64,000 nt of DNA from Chondrosia reniformis (lineage: Eukaryota > Porifera > Demospongiae > Chondrillida > Chondrillidae), in assembly GCA_947172415.1 (NCBI GenBank), contig OX359194.1, forward strand, positions 2,914,001 to 2,978,000, written 5' to 3'. The translations under genes were made by a program, and so were the position numbers. The notes under the pieces were generated by a model. It made no database searches and was not told the origin of the DNA. It saw nothing but the letters and a program-made list of their open reading frames with translations. Shown piece after piece: positions 21,455 through 33,960 of this stretch; within the stretch, counting starts at the first letter, position 1, and the number at the start of each line of letters is the position of its first letter.

Positions 21455-22542
21455 AAGTTAAATAAAAACATTCAAAAATGAACTTAAAAGTAGGGATGGC
21501 ACTGTAACAGTGATTGGCACATCTAGAAAAAGTAATGAAACAAGAAAGTGATCATATGCTAAGGCTATATAACATTGCAGAAGTGGCATACTGAACTTAA
21601 CTATTATACACATCACTACTATATGTTTGGGCGCATCATGGATATACTAGAAGTAGGGATCGATGTGCCCAAACATAGAAGTGATGTGTATAGTTAAGTT
21701 TCAGTATGCCACTTCTGCAATGTTAGCCTTACCATATGATCATTTTCTTGTTTCGTTACTTTTTCTAGATGTGCCAATCACTGTTATAGTGCCATCCCTA
21801 CTTTTAACTTCATTTTTGAATGTTTTTATTTAACTTGTATTGCCCCTTTTTTCTTGTTAATATTTGTTTTGAAAGTTTTCTTGGCTCGAAATAAAGTAGC
21901 AGAATAGTTCTAAATTAAAAAAATGGCGTCCGAAAAGATCCTAAATTTGTAAAATAAGTTTTCTACCGTACTTTAACATTCAGATTAGGATATTAAAGGC
22001 TCCATAATCGTTAAGACTACAACTGTATAAGGCCCTGCAAAGCGACTAAGTAATTCGATCGCGGGGGGCGGCAGTACCTCCAATCTTCCTAACTCGAGTT
22101 ACTTATTTATATAGAGAGAATTTGAAACTTAATTAAAGATGGCGTTCGAAGAGGTCCTAAATTTGGCTCTTTCAAAAGTAACACGCTTCGGATAGAGCGC
22201 GTTGAAATCTAGGATAGCCTATTCCCTAGTTCGGAAACATTAATGACGATTTAGTACTTGTGTGTACCTGCGTAAGTTCGCATTTAAGCGCTAGCTCATT
22301 TGAAAAAAGAAGAAAAAATGAGGAATTTCAGAATTTGGCCTATTTCGGTTTTACCACTTTGCGAAGGTTGTAGAGCATCGAAACATATTTTGGCTTTAGA
22401 AAAGTATGCAAAAACGACTGCAAACACTCGAATATAACCGAAAATCCTATCGTTGTTGAATTACGAAGTGTTAATTGATAATACATTATATAGGGCGGCC
22501 ATGTTTTTTTCGGCCATCCCTACTCTACCGTACTCTATGCTA
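21455..22542 (-). mobile_element. X2 element with 180-bp-arm palindrome, inserted in unit 2
   Basis: Unit 3 runs from GTAACCTTGTATATA straight into TATAGTGAAACCCCTCAATA (43110-43145). In unit 2 about 1.09 kb intervenes. It consists of a palindrome (21455-21637 against 21661-21836, nearly complementary) and a body ending at the ACTCTACCGTACTCT terminus. A second X2 copy in opposite orientation is at 26982-27725 and shares the whole body (GGCCGCCATAT, ATTTTCGGTTATATTCG, TTTTTTCTTCTTTT). It is non-coding. A foldback or MITE-like element is inferred. Confidence 0.6.
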
Positions 22543-23652
22543 TAGTGAAACCCCTCAATAACGGATAAGTTGGTGGAAAGGGACTTGTCCACTATTCAGA
22601 GGTTGCCCTTTACTGGGAGGTTTTCATAATATAAGCTTTATATCGGCGATTTCTAGATTAAAATTAGCTTTCTCTTGCTTAGCGTAGAACATTGAACGAA
22701 CGAAATGGATTTAAAAACCACCCTGACTAATATTATGCAACGTAAAGTTTGCGCAAAAGGTTTTCTGCGAGCTATGGCCTTGCAATCAAGCAACGGCCGG
22801 AATCGGTTAAACGGATATCTAAGAACCTGGAAGTAGTTCGAGCATGCTCCCCAGGTAATGTAATTGGAGTTTAACTGTCAACTACTTCACGTTAATGTTG
22901 GCCGTTCGCCCTATCTCTAAGCTAAGCGCAACCAATATATACATGCCAAACTGCTGCATATGTAAGTCGCACAATTAAATGCGTTAATAAACGTACTGCG
23001 TACTTGTTCAGAATTGAGTGACGAGTATAGAGTCGAGTATATAGCTGAGTTTGATTCCGACTACATAAATATCGCACCTAGGAGAAGCTCCATTACTCCG
23101 AGCGAACTCGAGAATGCCGAACAGTTAACATGTCTCTTTAACTATTTCAAATTGTCGATTATATGACTACTTTAGTATGTCCATAGCGATAACCGTAAGA
23201 GTGGCGTAGCAACTTTATTCTACGTCCGTAGATAAACCGTAAGAAGTCACGCAGACACGTGCGTAATACGCACGTATTAGTCAACTTTTTTCTGTCCTGT
23301 ACCATAGTGTGTGTATATAGCGCTGCTAGCCTGGGATGGAGGGGGGCTACAGCTACGAATTCGTATGTATTACAAAACTATATAGATCCGCCAATAACCC
23401 GTAAATCCGCCATCCGATATAGTTTTTGACATCAATTCCGGAAAATAGATTGTTTAGTACCGCCATCGGCCCTTTTATCACTTCTCTTCTCTCGTTTATA
23501 TAACACTTAAGTCGTTTACGTAACACCTCGGGATTTGCTACAGTTGTTTACTGTCATTGTGTCAAAACGTTCAAATTTATCTACTGCGAAGAAGAAAGAA
23601 ATCTGTGCCTGCGATCTGGTCTTGAGTGGCCTTCGTATTCTTATCCTTGTAA

Positions 23653-24389
23653 GGCCAGGCAAATTCGATTCACAGTTTATCGTCCAGCAGTTTTTGAGGG
23701 AGGGAGGTCTATTTTCATTATCAGGGAGTACAGTAGGGATGACGCGTTTTTTCGTTTTCTCAATACATCAGTATAGGAGCAAAATCCCGAAATAGGCCGA
23801 AAATCGACAAAACAAGTCTATGTATAGCTAAATATACAATATACATATATACTATAAATAGACCTTAAAGACAAGCGAATATATCCCACTGGCGAGATAA
23901 TCAACTTTAACTCCCATGTCCAGCAGTTTTGAAAATAGCATGAGGGAGGGTGGTCATTTTTCATTATTCATATAATAGGCAAATTCGATTCACAATTTAT
24001 TGTCCAGCAGTTTTTAAAATAGCATGAGGAAGGGTGGTCATTATTCATTATTCATTAAACTGTGAATCGAATTTGCCTGGCCTTACAAATGCAATTAAGT
24101 AATCACACACAAAACTCACTGAGTTGAATATATTTCATTATGCAATCAGTCATCAGACATAAAAAACTCACTGAATTGCCAATAATAAAGAAACAATTGT
24201 AAGTTGTACATATTAAAGTAGAACACACAGTGTTAAAGTTGATAATGTAATAAAGGAGCACAGAAGCAAGTTATAACCAAAAGTCATTGGCGCCTATTTT
24301 TGTGTTCTAATGAAAAATGCAAGTTCGATGGCGTGCCCAAACAAGCATGTGGGTGGGGACGATAAACTGGGAATCGAATTTGCCTGGCC
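23653..24389. mobile_element. PIF/Harbinger-type MITE (TAA target duplication)
   Basis: The termini GGCCAGGCAAATTCGATT and the complementary AATCGAATTTGCCTGGCC are flanked by TAA (23650-23652 and 24390-24392). Removing the element restores the conserved hairpin TCCTTGTAACAGACTGAGG, which shows the insertion exactly. TAA duplication with GG-starting inverted repeats fits PIF/Harbinger. The interior carries an X1-like fragment (23728-23930) and a second partial set of MITE ends (23940-24087). It has no transposase. Confidence 0.8.
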
Positions 24390-24727
24390 TAACAGACTGA
24401 GGATAAGATTACGAAGGCCATTCAAGACCAGACTGCTGATCATTATAGTAAAATCTTACACTTTTTTGCATGTAGTATTACAGTGGACTGTCCATCCAAG
24501 GGACGGGCTGGGACATCAGTATGTGTCCTTTCAATGAAGGTGTCCTTAACTCGGAAAGTTTCACCACAATGTCACCACAACCTTGAATTTTTCATTAATT
24601 ACCATCAAAAACATCATAATAATACCGTAGCTGGTGCTCGGGTCAACCGCGGAGCATGTTTCAGTTTGGAAATCCCTTGTTTTTACAAACTTAGTGGCCC
24701 AAATGTTTATGAAGTATATAACATTTA

Positions 24728-24870
24728 CCACCATGGTAGTAGCCGAGGAAGATGTTGTGCCCACCATGGTAGTAGCCAAGGAAGATGTTGTGCCCACCAT
24801 GGTAGTAGTCAAGGAAGATGTTGTGCCCACCATGGTAGTAGCCAAGGAAGATGTGCCCACCCCATGGTAG
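24728..24870. repeat. Minisatellite, 33-bp period (copy 3)
   Basis: More than four units, nearly all exactly 33 bp, reading MVVAKEDVVPT per unit in one plus-strand frame. It is followed at once by TAGCCAATTGCTGCATGACA. Confidence 0.8.
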
Positions 24871-25960
24871 TAGCCAATTGCTGCATGACAGATGAAGATC
24901 ATATCGATTGTGTTTAATGAACCAGCATCTTTGCTCAAAAGCTGCTGAAGCACCAAAGGTTGCAGCCTGTCTATGCAGTTTGGTGGAATTTCCACAATGA
25001 TAACATTGTAGTCAAGAAATGATTGTTTTCTGTCCTTAAAATTAATCAACAATAGCCAGGGCATGGAACTTATTTGGTAGCTTTAGTTCCGGATAATCTG
25101 ATTATGCGAAGCGATATCGAGGGAGGAACAACCTTCTCCAAATCCAGCACCATGCCACATTCTAAGTAGCTATAAGAACGAATATAAATGTTTCTTCACT
25201 GGCAGTAACAAAGCCCTCGATGACAAGGAACCAGCCACGCATCAGTTTGCTGGACGACTGATCATCACCAGTTTCTTAAGTAAGACGTCATCAATTTGTT
25301 CTGTACATTGAACCATACCCGTTTCCATTGATTTTTTAACGGTCCTGAATGGCTACGATCTGCAAAAGTCGCGAACATTAAATTTATAGGACGAGGTTAT
25401 CAACGAGTGAAATGACCGTTTAAAGGCAAGACTATATCGCGCTGACATTAAATTACATTGGTTAACTAAACACTTTTTCACATTGATTCAACGGACGTTC
25501 GCGGATTGATTTAACGTGCTTTTAACGATAAACCAGAGTAAGCATATAAGTTCGCAGATAAATGTACGTTATAGAATCGCCGTCCAAAATAGTTCCACTA
25601 AGTTAGAATCCATTAAAAACTAAGTAAGAAATATTACCTTGATTCTTCTCTTGATGTCCAGGAAGAGAAAGTTGTATGCATATTATTAGGCATAAAATAC
25701 AGATGATAATGATCAGCATCTTTTTCTTTGTAGTTAGTCTCATCTTAGCCCTTAAGAGATCCACGGATTCTTATAAAAATACCTTTTTAGGTAGTGTTTC
25801 AAAATGGAAATGAAATTCATAGTCTTCAGAGGTGCCAAAGCCACAGTATGGAACGCAGTTCATAACCGCCACTGTTGGAATTTAAGTTTGGAATGGGAAT
25901 TATACCCCAATTCGACAAATAAACATTGTTTATCTTGAACATGCAACAGCTGTCCTATAA

Positions 25961-26690
25961 AGTACTGATATGTTCAGTTGGTCACACTGGACACATGTGG
26001 TGGTGATGTTCCACTTCTCTAAGTACTATATAGGCCAGAAGTTGCCAGGATACAAACAGATTCAATATATAGCATAGCTATTAGTCTGATGAGTTGGTAT
26101 TCCAACTGAGTTCTATAAATCCTCATTCCCAAGAATTTTGACTTTAATGTAGAACCTACAAAGTCCATATTCTCATTTAGAAATCTAAATTCTCAAATCA
26201 AACTAAAATTCAAAACCAGATTAGATTCATCTACATACCCTCACATTCTAGAGGAAGCCTGAAAACATGTAAAATACTTCCTGTCTTTCAACAGATGTGT
26301 AATGTAAAATACAATAGTACACTCCTAACCAGTAATATCTAGATCTTGTTCATCCGTAGAGTATCTAGCAGTAGAGATGTCACTTACTTATGTCAGTAAG
26401 TAAGTCTGTATTTACGACAATTTGAAAGGTGTTACACAAATAGGTTTGTAGAAAACGCTCCAACATGTTCTTCACCTACAGCAATTAGAGGATGTGGTCA
26501 CAGGACAGTCACGTGATAATCAGATGGTATGCTCGGTAATAGTGATGCACACTTACCACTGCAGGGTTTGCGTTGATGTCATTCACAGGCACAACCATTT
26601 CTAAGGTAGTTCTCACTAAATCATTTGTCATACAAGGATGACAAGTGATTCTACACATCAAATGATGAAGAAATAGTAGGTTATACAAAC
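25961..26690. other. Unique non-coding stretch
   Basis: AT-rich sequence after the end of unit 2 homology. I see no gene, RNA or repeat element in it. Confidence 0.4.
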
Positions 26691-26695
26691 ACTCT

Positions 26696-26824
<129 letters not shown>

Positions 26825-26981
26825 TTTCTCACATACACACATTTATGTTACTAAGAGCAAGCAACTTACAATTGTACTGCCTGTATTGAAGTAGGTATTC
26901 AATACCTATATACAGTTATTATGACAGTAGAATGGATTACTTGACTAATTTCATTTATTCCTTAAACAAAAGCGACTATCG

Positions 26982-27725
26982 GAGAGTACGGTAGTACTCT
27001 CTAGTGGGAATGGCCGGGGAAAAATGGCCGCCATATCCAATGTATTAGCAAGCAACACCTCATAAATCACCAACGAAGCGATTTTCGGTTATATTCGGTA
27101 ATTTGCAGCCATTAATGCACGATTTTCTAAATGCCAAAACATGTTTCGACGCTCTACACGCTCTACAGTGTTCAAAAAGCGGCTAACTAGGAATAGACCC
27201 ATTTCCAAAATTCATTTTTTCTTCTTTTATTGAATAGACTAGCGCTAATAGGCGAACTTATGCGGGCACGTACAAGTTATAAATCATCATAAATATTTCC
27301 AAACTAGGGAATAGACAGCCCTAAATATGAATGCGCTCTACAAGAAGCATGGTAATTGCGAAAGGCGAAAATTGTGGTCTTCTCGGACGCCATTTTTTAA
27401 TTAAGAGACCATGGTTTTCGGTATATTTCTCTTATCTAAGACGATATTTTGAGATTTCGCCAAGAAAACCTTCAAATCAACTTAAAACAAGTAATATTAA
27501 GAAGGGGAATACAAGTAAATAAAAACATTTACAAAAATGATGTTAAAAGTAGGATGGCAGTGTTCACTAATACATCTGCAAAAAGTATCGAAACAAGACA
27601 CTGATTATATGATAAGGCTAATCATTACAGAGGTTGCATATATACTGATATTTAAGTAGCTTAACCATATACTTCCGTGTTTGGGTGCACCATTCCTACT
27701 TTAGCTTAGTGTGCCCAAACACAGA
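26982..27725 (+). mobile_element. X2 element (second copy)
   Basis: Starts with GAGAGTACGGTAGTACTCTC and ends in a region matching one arm of the 21455 palindrome (GATGTTAAAAGTAGGATGGC, GTGCCCAAACACAGAAGTG), with a short inverted turn at 27670-27720. The body aligns with 22542-21840 in reverse. The small plus-strand frame at 27331-27522 lies within the repeat and is not supported as a gene. Confidence 0.6.
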
Positions 27726-27735
27726 AGTGTATTCA

Positions 27736-27872
27736 CTTAATCAACAGGGTTAGAGACCATTTTGTAACTTGTACACACGGACATAAAAGGCCAAGGCCTT
27801 TAATACATATATCATATGATGTCCCTTGTATACAAGTTACAAAATGGTTTCTAATATAACCCTGTTGATTTT
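27736..27872. repeat. Inverted repeat, about 35-40 bp arms
   Basis: AATCAACAGGGTTAGAGACC...TTACAAAATGG...CCCTGTTGATT: the two ends are imperfect reverse complements around a 60-bp centre with GGCCAAGGCC. A small MITE is possible. Confidence 0.6.
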
Positions 27873-28190
27873 GCTGCTGCTTCATTAGTCATGATTAGTC
27901 TAGTATACCATTTTCCTACATGCTGTGCCTAATTAAAAGCCTATATATAGGGAACTAAACCTGGAGAGAGCTTTGGATGAAGATATACAGGTGTCCACTT
28001 TTTTCTTCTGCTCCACTGGGCCAGGCAGCTGTTTCTGGGAATTCCACCCTTCATCAGTGATTAGGAGTCTGTTTTTTTCTTTATCTCAGTCTTCTGTGAA
28101 TCCTTGGTTTTCTATGCTAAATCTAGGGGCCTTATATATATATATACACAATTTTGATGCCAAAATTAATTGAATAAGGTGTTAACTAAG

Positions 28191-29399
28191 ACACATGAAA
28201 AAAGCAATGTATGTAAGTCGAATTGAATTTATGAATTAAATTTATTAGTAATCTTGTTTGTACAGGCAAAACGGACTCAGCACAACTATTACAAGATACA
28301 CGTACATAAGTCTACTATTAGGTCTCATATATAGTACAAGTAACATTTCTTTGGAGGTAGGGTACAGCCTTTATATATATATATATATATATCTTCCTCT
28401 AATGCACGATTTTCTAAATGCCAAAACATGTTTCGACGCTTTGTTTCGATATCTTCCTGGAATTGCAAGTGAGTAAAAAATATAGTATGACTTAAAATGC
28501 AAAGTCCTTAGATATGTTATGTCAGGTTAATTGAAAAACATATAATGGAACCTGTCATGCATGCATCTGTTTTCATCTATAATACTCTGAGACATAATAT
28601 AGGTATATGCAATAACATGCATATACAAGTTAACATACTTACATACCTATACTGTATATATACAGTGCATGATTTGTATAGTGCTTCTGTATACATATAT
28701 ACGTATATATGTAAATACCTATATAGAAACCTGCCAAATGATATATAGCTCCCAAACTTATAGTATAGGCCTCAATCTGAAGTTAATCTTTAGAAACAGT
28801 GAAGACCTACATATGTACAGTAAAGTATATAAATAGCTATAGCTAGCTATATACACATATAGTACATGTATATAGCATTCATAGCACTTAGTCTAATATA
28901 TTGTCTTTTGTGGTTTTATGATCACATTTTTTCTTACTCTGATTGGTATTAATATTGTTGTTGATCATACTGACACAGTGCACTAAAAAGGTACTGTTTT
29001 TTCAAAGAAGCTGAGACTATTAAGTAAAACGCTCAATAAACTGACTATTGACTTGAGACCCCTTTAAGACTGAAACCTTTGTTGTTGTAGATGGTATGCA
29101 GATCATCATCTTCAGTCTATAATAAGATGTGAAAAGGTAATTGGTAGGCCATGTGTTCTATCTTGAATGATCTGTACTACTCAGCTAGTTAAGGATTTCA
29201 AAGCCTGCAACAGTGACTAAAGTCTTGTACGTACTGTTTTAAATACTGATCATGATTATCCTATGGGTCACTTGGATGTCTTTTAATTTGCAACTTACAC
29301 TGCATGTGGAGCTAGTACTTGATTGCAATTTTATTATATAGTCACTTGGACCTCTTAAATTTGTAACTTGTACTGTGTAGTACATATATATATATATGT
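28191..29399. other. AT-rich non-coding stretch
   Basis: Contains several (TA)n tracts (28370-28392, 29385-29398) and a 60-bp piece of X2 (28402-28450, CACGATTTTCTAAATGCC). Nothing else is recognised. Confidence 0.4.
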
Positions 29400-29640
29400 A
29401 TGATCAGAAATAATCACTGGAACGTATTACGCCATACCAGCCAAGTGACCGAAGTCTGATCTTGGCTGGGGGACCGAAGTCCTATTAAGTTGGCAACCAG
29501 TGATCGCCTCCCAGTCATCCAAAGATGGAAAAAAATTCATCAAAGAACCACAGACAGCTGTTTCGCCCTCATTTGGGCTCATCAATGATGGTCACTTGGC
29601 TGGTATGGCGTAATACGGTCCATTGATTATTTCTGATCAT
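29400..29640. mobile_element. MITE with 51-bp terminal inverted repeats
   Basis: 29400-29450 (ATGATCAGAAATAATCACTG to CAAGTGACC) pairs with 29590-29640 with only a few mismatches. The interior carries CTGTTTCGCCCTCATTTGGG followed by CTCATCA, a small hairpin-forming core. There is no coding capacity. The target duplication is obscured by a TA-rich flank. Confidence 0.75.
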
Positions 29641-30769
29641 TTTAGCCTTTGCACAGGCTTAGTGCAATTAACTCCCTTTGTCATTGTGAGTGCTCAGTCT
29701 CACTTAGACTGTAGCCTCCATCCTCACTTAAAATGAAACCACAAGTGTTTCACTTGTGGTGGATTTATAAGTGAGGGCAGTCATCCAATTTACCATCATT
29801 GAAGTGTACCAAGTGTCCTTGGTAAGGAGGCTGAATGGAGAGGTCAGGGCAGAGAGATCAGGGTACAGAGGTCAAGGTGCAGAGGACAGGTTGGAGAGAC
29901 CTGTTTAAGAGATAGACTAGGGCTAGGCTCACCTTGTTGGTAACATGAGTTAGTTGACCCATAGAGTGACATGTCAGTTTTGAGCTCAAGTAAGCACAAT
30001 GAGCTATATAGGGGAGAGGGAGAGGGGAGATAAGTAAATACCTGCAAGTACAATGGTATTTCAATAAATGTTTGCTTACAATTACAAATATTAAATGTGA
30101 TTAAATGAGATCCTTTTGTGTAGAGGGTCAAGTTTGTGAGCACTATAGTTAATTTGAGTTCTTTGACAAGATTTTAATGTACCTTAGACATGTGATAGCA
30201 ACTGTGTGGTTAGTGAGTTATGCGAGTTCAAATAGGCTTAAATAGTTTTAATTTAACACTATAGCAGTTGTGGAATACACTTTCCATTGATCACAGATGT
30301 GTCTGTGCACTATAGGTAAGGCAGGGCAGGCTAACCATGAACATGTGACGCTCAGAGAATGATACTCCAAGTCATCAGGGCTTGGTAAAACAGTAGCTGG
30401 CTATATATGAGAAGCTGTACATACAAGTGTTGAAACATGATTTTATTATTTCTTTGGAGCATAAATATGACTTGTATTATACAGTAAGAAGAGGAAGAGT
30501 TTCTTATAGTAAGTAAATTTATATAATTGTACCATCTTTTAAAAACGGGTACTTGTTTGTTAAATTTGCGGTACCATTTTGCCCAAAGCTGCCTTTAATA
30601 GGGCTTTATATAGTTTCAAACTTTACCAATGATGTCACTTGGGAGGAGGTTCAATCAGTTTTAAACCTAGTTTTGTTATTAGCCAATCAAATGTTTAGAT
30701 AGCTATGCATTGCTTTGGTTATGAAAGATGTCAAACCGCAAAATCTGGATAACTCGGCCATATATTTGG
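29641..30769. other. Non-coding stretch
   Basis: One short inverted repeat (CACAAGTGTTTCACTTGTGG, 29742-29761) and a tandem GGTCAGGGCAGAGAGATCAG-like segment (29841-29890). No gene is supported. Confidence 0.4.
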
Positions 30770-33400
30770 AGATCACCGCCCATTGTCAATTAATTAATTT
30801 CTAAGGCTGTAATAGGATGATGGATAGCTACCCTAGAAATCCTAGCCCTCTAATAGCCCTATTCTGTACCCTGTCTACTGACCTATCCGCTGCCCTTGTC
30901 CCCAAACTTCTGCTCCATAGTCTATGATTGTACGTGTGTGGTTAGCAGGGTGTCGTACAGTTTGCTAAACAACAGGAATTGAGGGTTAAAATCTCTGCAC
31001 TTGCGGATTAGAGTACTAAGGGCTCTATTATATTTTGTCAGACGATCCTCCATCATCGCTCTAGTATCCAAATGCTCAGTAATAGGAATGCCTAGATAGG
31101 TATATGAGTCTCTAATTTCAACTGGTATACTCCTTTGATGATGAATACATAGGTGGTTCTCGGTTCCTTTTTATATATAGGTCTAACATGTAAAAACCAT
31201 GGATTAGTTATTGTTAAATATCAAGGAGTTAGCATTACACCAAGAGCCTAGATACTACGTCCAAACTCTTCTACAGATATTGGATCTTTCAGCTACCACA
31301 TCTCCATCTACATTTCTTGCCTCTTTTGGGAGAGCATTTTGCTTTTTCCTGGTTATTCCTATTTTCTTAAGCTCCTTCCACAACCTCTATGGGTTAGACT
31401 GCAGTTGTTTTTACATATCCCTCTCTCCCTCATTTCATTGAAGTTTCTCTTTTCCTGTACATGTTTGATTGCCCTAGAGTATTCTTTCCTCTTCAATGTA
31501 TACACTTCTCTCATTGCCCTTCGCTTCTTCCTGTCCTTACATTGCAACCATAATCTTTCAGCTTTCCTAAAATCCTTCTTCCTTTTCCATAGCTCTCTAT
31601 TCCACCATGGGTGACATTCTTCAGCTTCTTCTTCTTTATGCTCTTCCTGAACACCAGCATCTCTTAGTGTGGTCACAAGGTTGTCATAAATTTGGTCCAG
31701 TGTCTCCTGATCATCGTTGCTTGTCAGACCATTGATATCATTGGTAATAGCATTTAGTTCATCTTCCTTTTCAGCTAGATATTCCACAGTAATCAGTATG
31801 TGCACCTTCCCGCTTTCTTTCCCTTCTATTGCAATAGAAGAGAAAGAAAGCACATGTGCTTGCACATAATGGTACTGATGTTTCTAATGACCAGCTAAGT
31901 ATTGAATGGGCAGGTAATCATTCTGCATCTACAATTTTATTATTATCTAAGAACTGTGATATAGTTATGACAGTGAAATTTGATATATATACTCTGGAAG
32001 TAATCAGCTTGTACTATATAGTAGTCTACAACTGATCGCCCGTTTGATAATATGCAAGTAAAATTATCACATTGAGACCTACCATTTAGCAGACCCAGTC
32101 TCTCTCCATTACAATTTTTATGTTCAATAATAGGTTTTCTACTAGGTATATACATAACCAGGTCCTCGTGTAAATCAGTTTCTATATATTCCAGATATCC
32201 AAAGTTAGTTACACATCCATGTTTCAATAGTGGTGCAAAGAGTCAATTATGCTATCATAGAAGGTATCGGGCAGGATTGTCGCCTCTGGAACTAGTAATT
32301 GGGGCAGGTAACAAGCACATATATACTACTATACCCTCCATTGCCTCTGATTATTTATTAGGATTCAACAGTGCCCAAAGGCCAGATTCATCTAACACTT
32401 GCACGTTATATTTTGTTAACACCTTATTATTTACTAAGAGGCCTACTCCTCCAGATCCTCGCATAGCTCTACTATGGCATGCTTTCAGTTGTTCCCTATC
32501 CACGTGCACCTATAGTTGTCTACTTTCACAGACTCATTTCCCTGTAACCAAGTCTCAGATATAACCAGAATATCAGGTTGTAAGACAGCTATAACCTTGG
32601 CCCTTATATCATTTGGCCTAACACTACGTCCTGTTTCCCCTTTATCATAATTGGTTCATCTCTGCATGTTCCAACAAAGAAAATTCAGCTTACTGGTTAG
32701 ACTATCATTTGTGTGTCCAATATCATGGTCTACTAAGATATCTATGTTTTGTTATGGGCAGATTAAATTTGGCATAGAGGAATCAAAACTCCTCAAGTTT
32801 GGTTGCATATAGGAGATCTTAGTCGGCTACTTCATGGGTCTCCTGTGTAGGTTTCTTTGTTTAAAAAAGACCACTGGGTGGATTAGATTTTCTCTAAATT
32901 CCAATTATAGTGTTTCCATTTAGATTCTAGCTCAGTCAAAACTAACTGATTGCCTGAAATTTTGAACCACCAAATATCGTTCCCATCCTGATGCTTAAAA
33001 TTCCAAAAAATGGACAGGTCTTCGATTTTATCAACAAAATTAGCAATTCAATTTTTAAACTGGTCTGCATGCTGGGCTTTGCGCATTCCCCAAAGCTTCC
33101 TCACCTACTTCTTTTATATCCTCTGGGGGTCTTCTGAGCGGCCTCCGTCTTCAGCTTTCTTTCCGTTTTCTCTTCCCTTATCTTTGTTTTCAATTTCCTT
33201 TTTCTGCTTTCTCTTGTAGCCTTCCATATTTGTCCTCTTACTGCTAGATCTGCTTTTCTTAACTACTTCCGTCCAGAGTTGAGGTGGTTTATAACGTCGC
33301 TAGTTGGCGTACTCTTCCGGCTGACTTCTCCGTTTCCTTGGCTTCTGCTTCTGCTTGATACTTCTCAAGTACGTACAGGCGTAATATATACATAAACCTG
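30770..33400 (-). mobile_element. LINE remnant: ORF1-like region, endonuclease, RT linker and RT C-terminus
   Basis: Read on the minus strand from 33400 down. About 33220-32880 gives KRKQKKEIENKDKGRENGKK and later KIEDLSIFWNFKHQDGNDIW, an ORF1-like or N-terminal region. About 32700-31960 gives an apurinic-type endonuclease with LNFLCWNMQR at its start and GLLNGRSQCDNFTCILSNGR near its end. 31865-31359 is open for 168 codons (HPWWNRELWKRKKDFRKAER), the linker before RT. About 31140-30840 gives RT C-terminal codons (YLGIPI-like and DYGAEVWGQGQR, in shifted frames). The RT core between about 31150 and 31360 is almost all deleted, and stops and frameshifts are common. Inactive. Confidence 0.75.
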
Positions 33401-33539
33401 TGGCAATTTTGGGCATAACAATTAGCGAATTCGTTGGTTTCTTAAACATTTTCACCAGAGCCCTTCTTCCACTTGACTGAACAAATCACCACGGAAACAT
33501 ATACGTATTATATATATATTTATATTAGTCACCAAAATG

Positions 33540-33960
33540 GTGGATGCTCAACTGGCTTTCATTTTCTAGCTTAAAATTGGCTTTCTCTTCCTTAGCATCT
33601 AATGTTGAACCAACGAAAAGGATTTAAAAACTGTGACATATTAGTATGTAACACTACCTTATATTTGCATGAGTTGTAAAATTTAGATTATTGCTTGAAT
33701 GTATGGTAAATAATGAGTTGTTGAGAACGTGTCCAAAGAGGACAATTTGGAAATCAACTTGATCCTTACTAAGAGACTTGCCGTGAAGCGCTACAAAAAC
33801 CACCTTTACCAATACTATGTAATGTAAAGCTTGCGCAAAAATGTTTTCTATGAGATATGGCCTTGAAAATTTGACGGCATACAAGAGTCAACCGTAACCG
33901 CTTAACCGGACATCTAATAAGAACCAGCAAGTAGTGAGCTTGCATGGGCGCTTGGCGCCT
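33540..33960. repeat. Extra copy of a unit segment
   Basis: TTCTAGCTTAAAATTGGCTT through GCAAGTAGTGAGCTTGCATG matches 22650-22855 and 43240-43445, with about 120 bp of different sequence inserted at 33650-33770. It is a detached piece of the duplicated unit or of a shared repeat. Confidence 0.55.

Larger units (their letters stand above)
22543..25960. repeat. Unit 2 continuation with composite repeat A3
   Basis: 22543-23640 is paralogous to 43131-44220 (CCCCTCAATAACGGATAAGT, ACGTGCGTAATACGCACGTA). A short frame TVIVSKRSNLSTAKKKEICA (about 23546-23606) resembles the N-terminus of CENP-B/Tigger-type DNA-binding domains and recurs at 44140-44210. A3 follows: interrupted hairpin, GTGGCCCAAATGTTT block, minisatellite, and the tail to CAACAGCTGTCCTATAAAGT. 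At 25165 the sequence CTAAGTAGCTATAAGAACG is the empty version of the insertion site occupied at 45322-60492. Confidence 0.6.

Noticed and set aside
31339-31614. Plus-strand open frame over the LINE
   Set aside because: Antisense shadow of the minus-strand 168-codon LINE linker, which has the recognisable WWNRELW and KRKKDF motifs.
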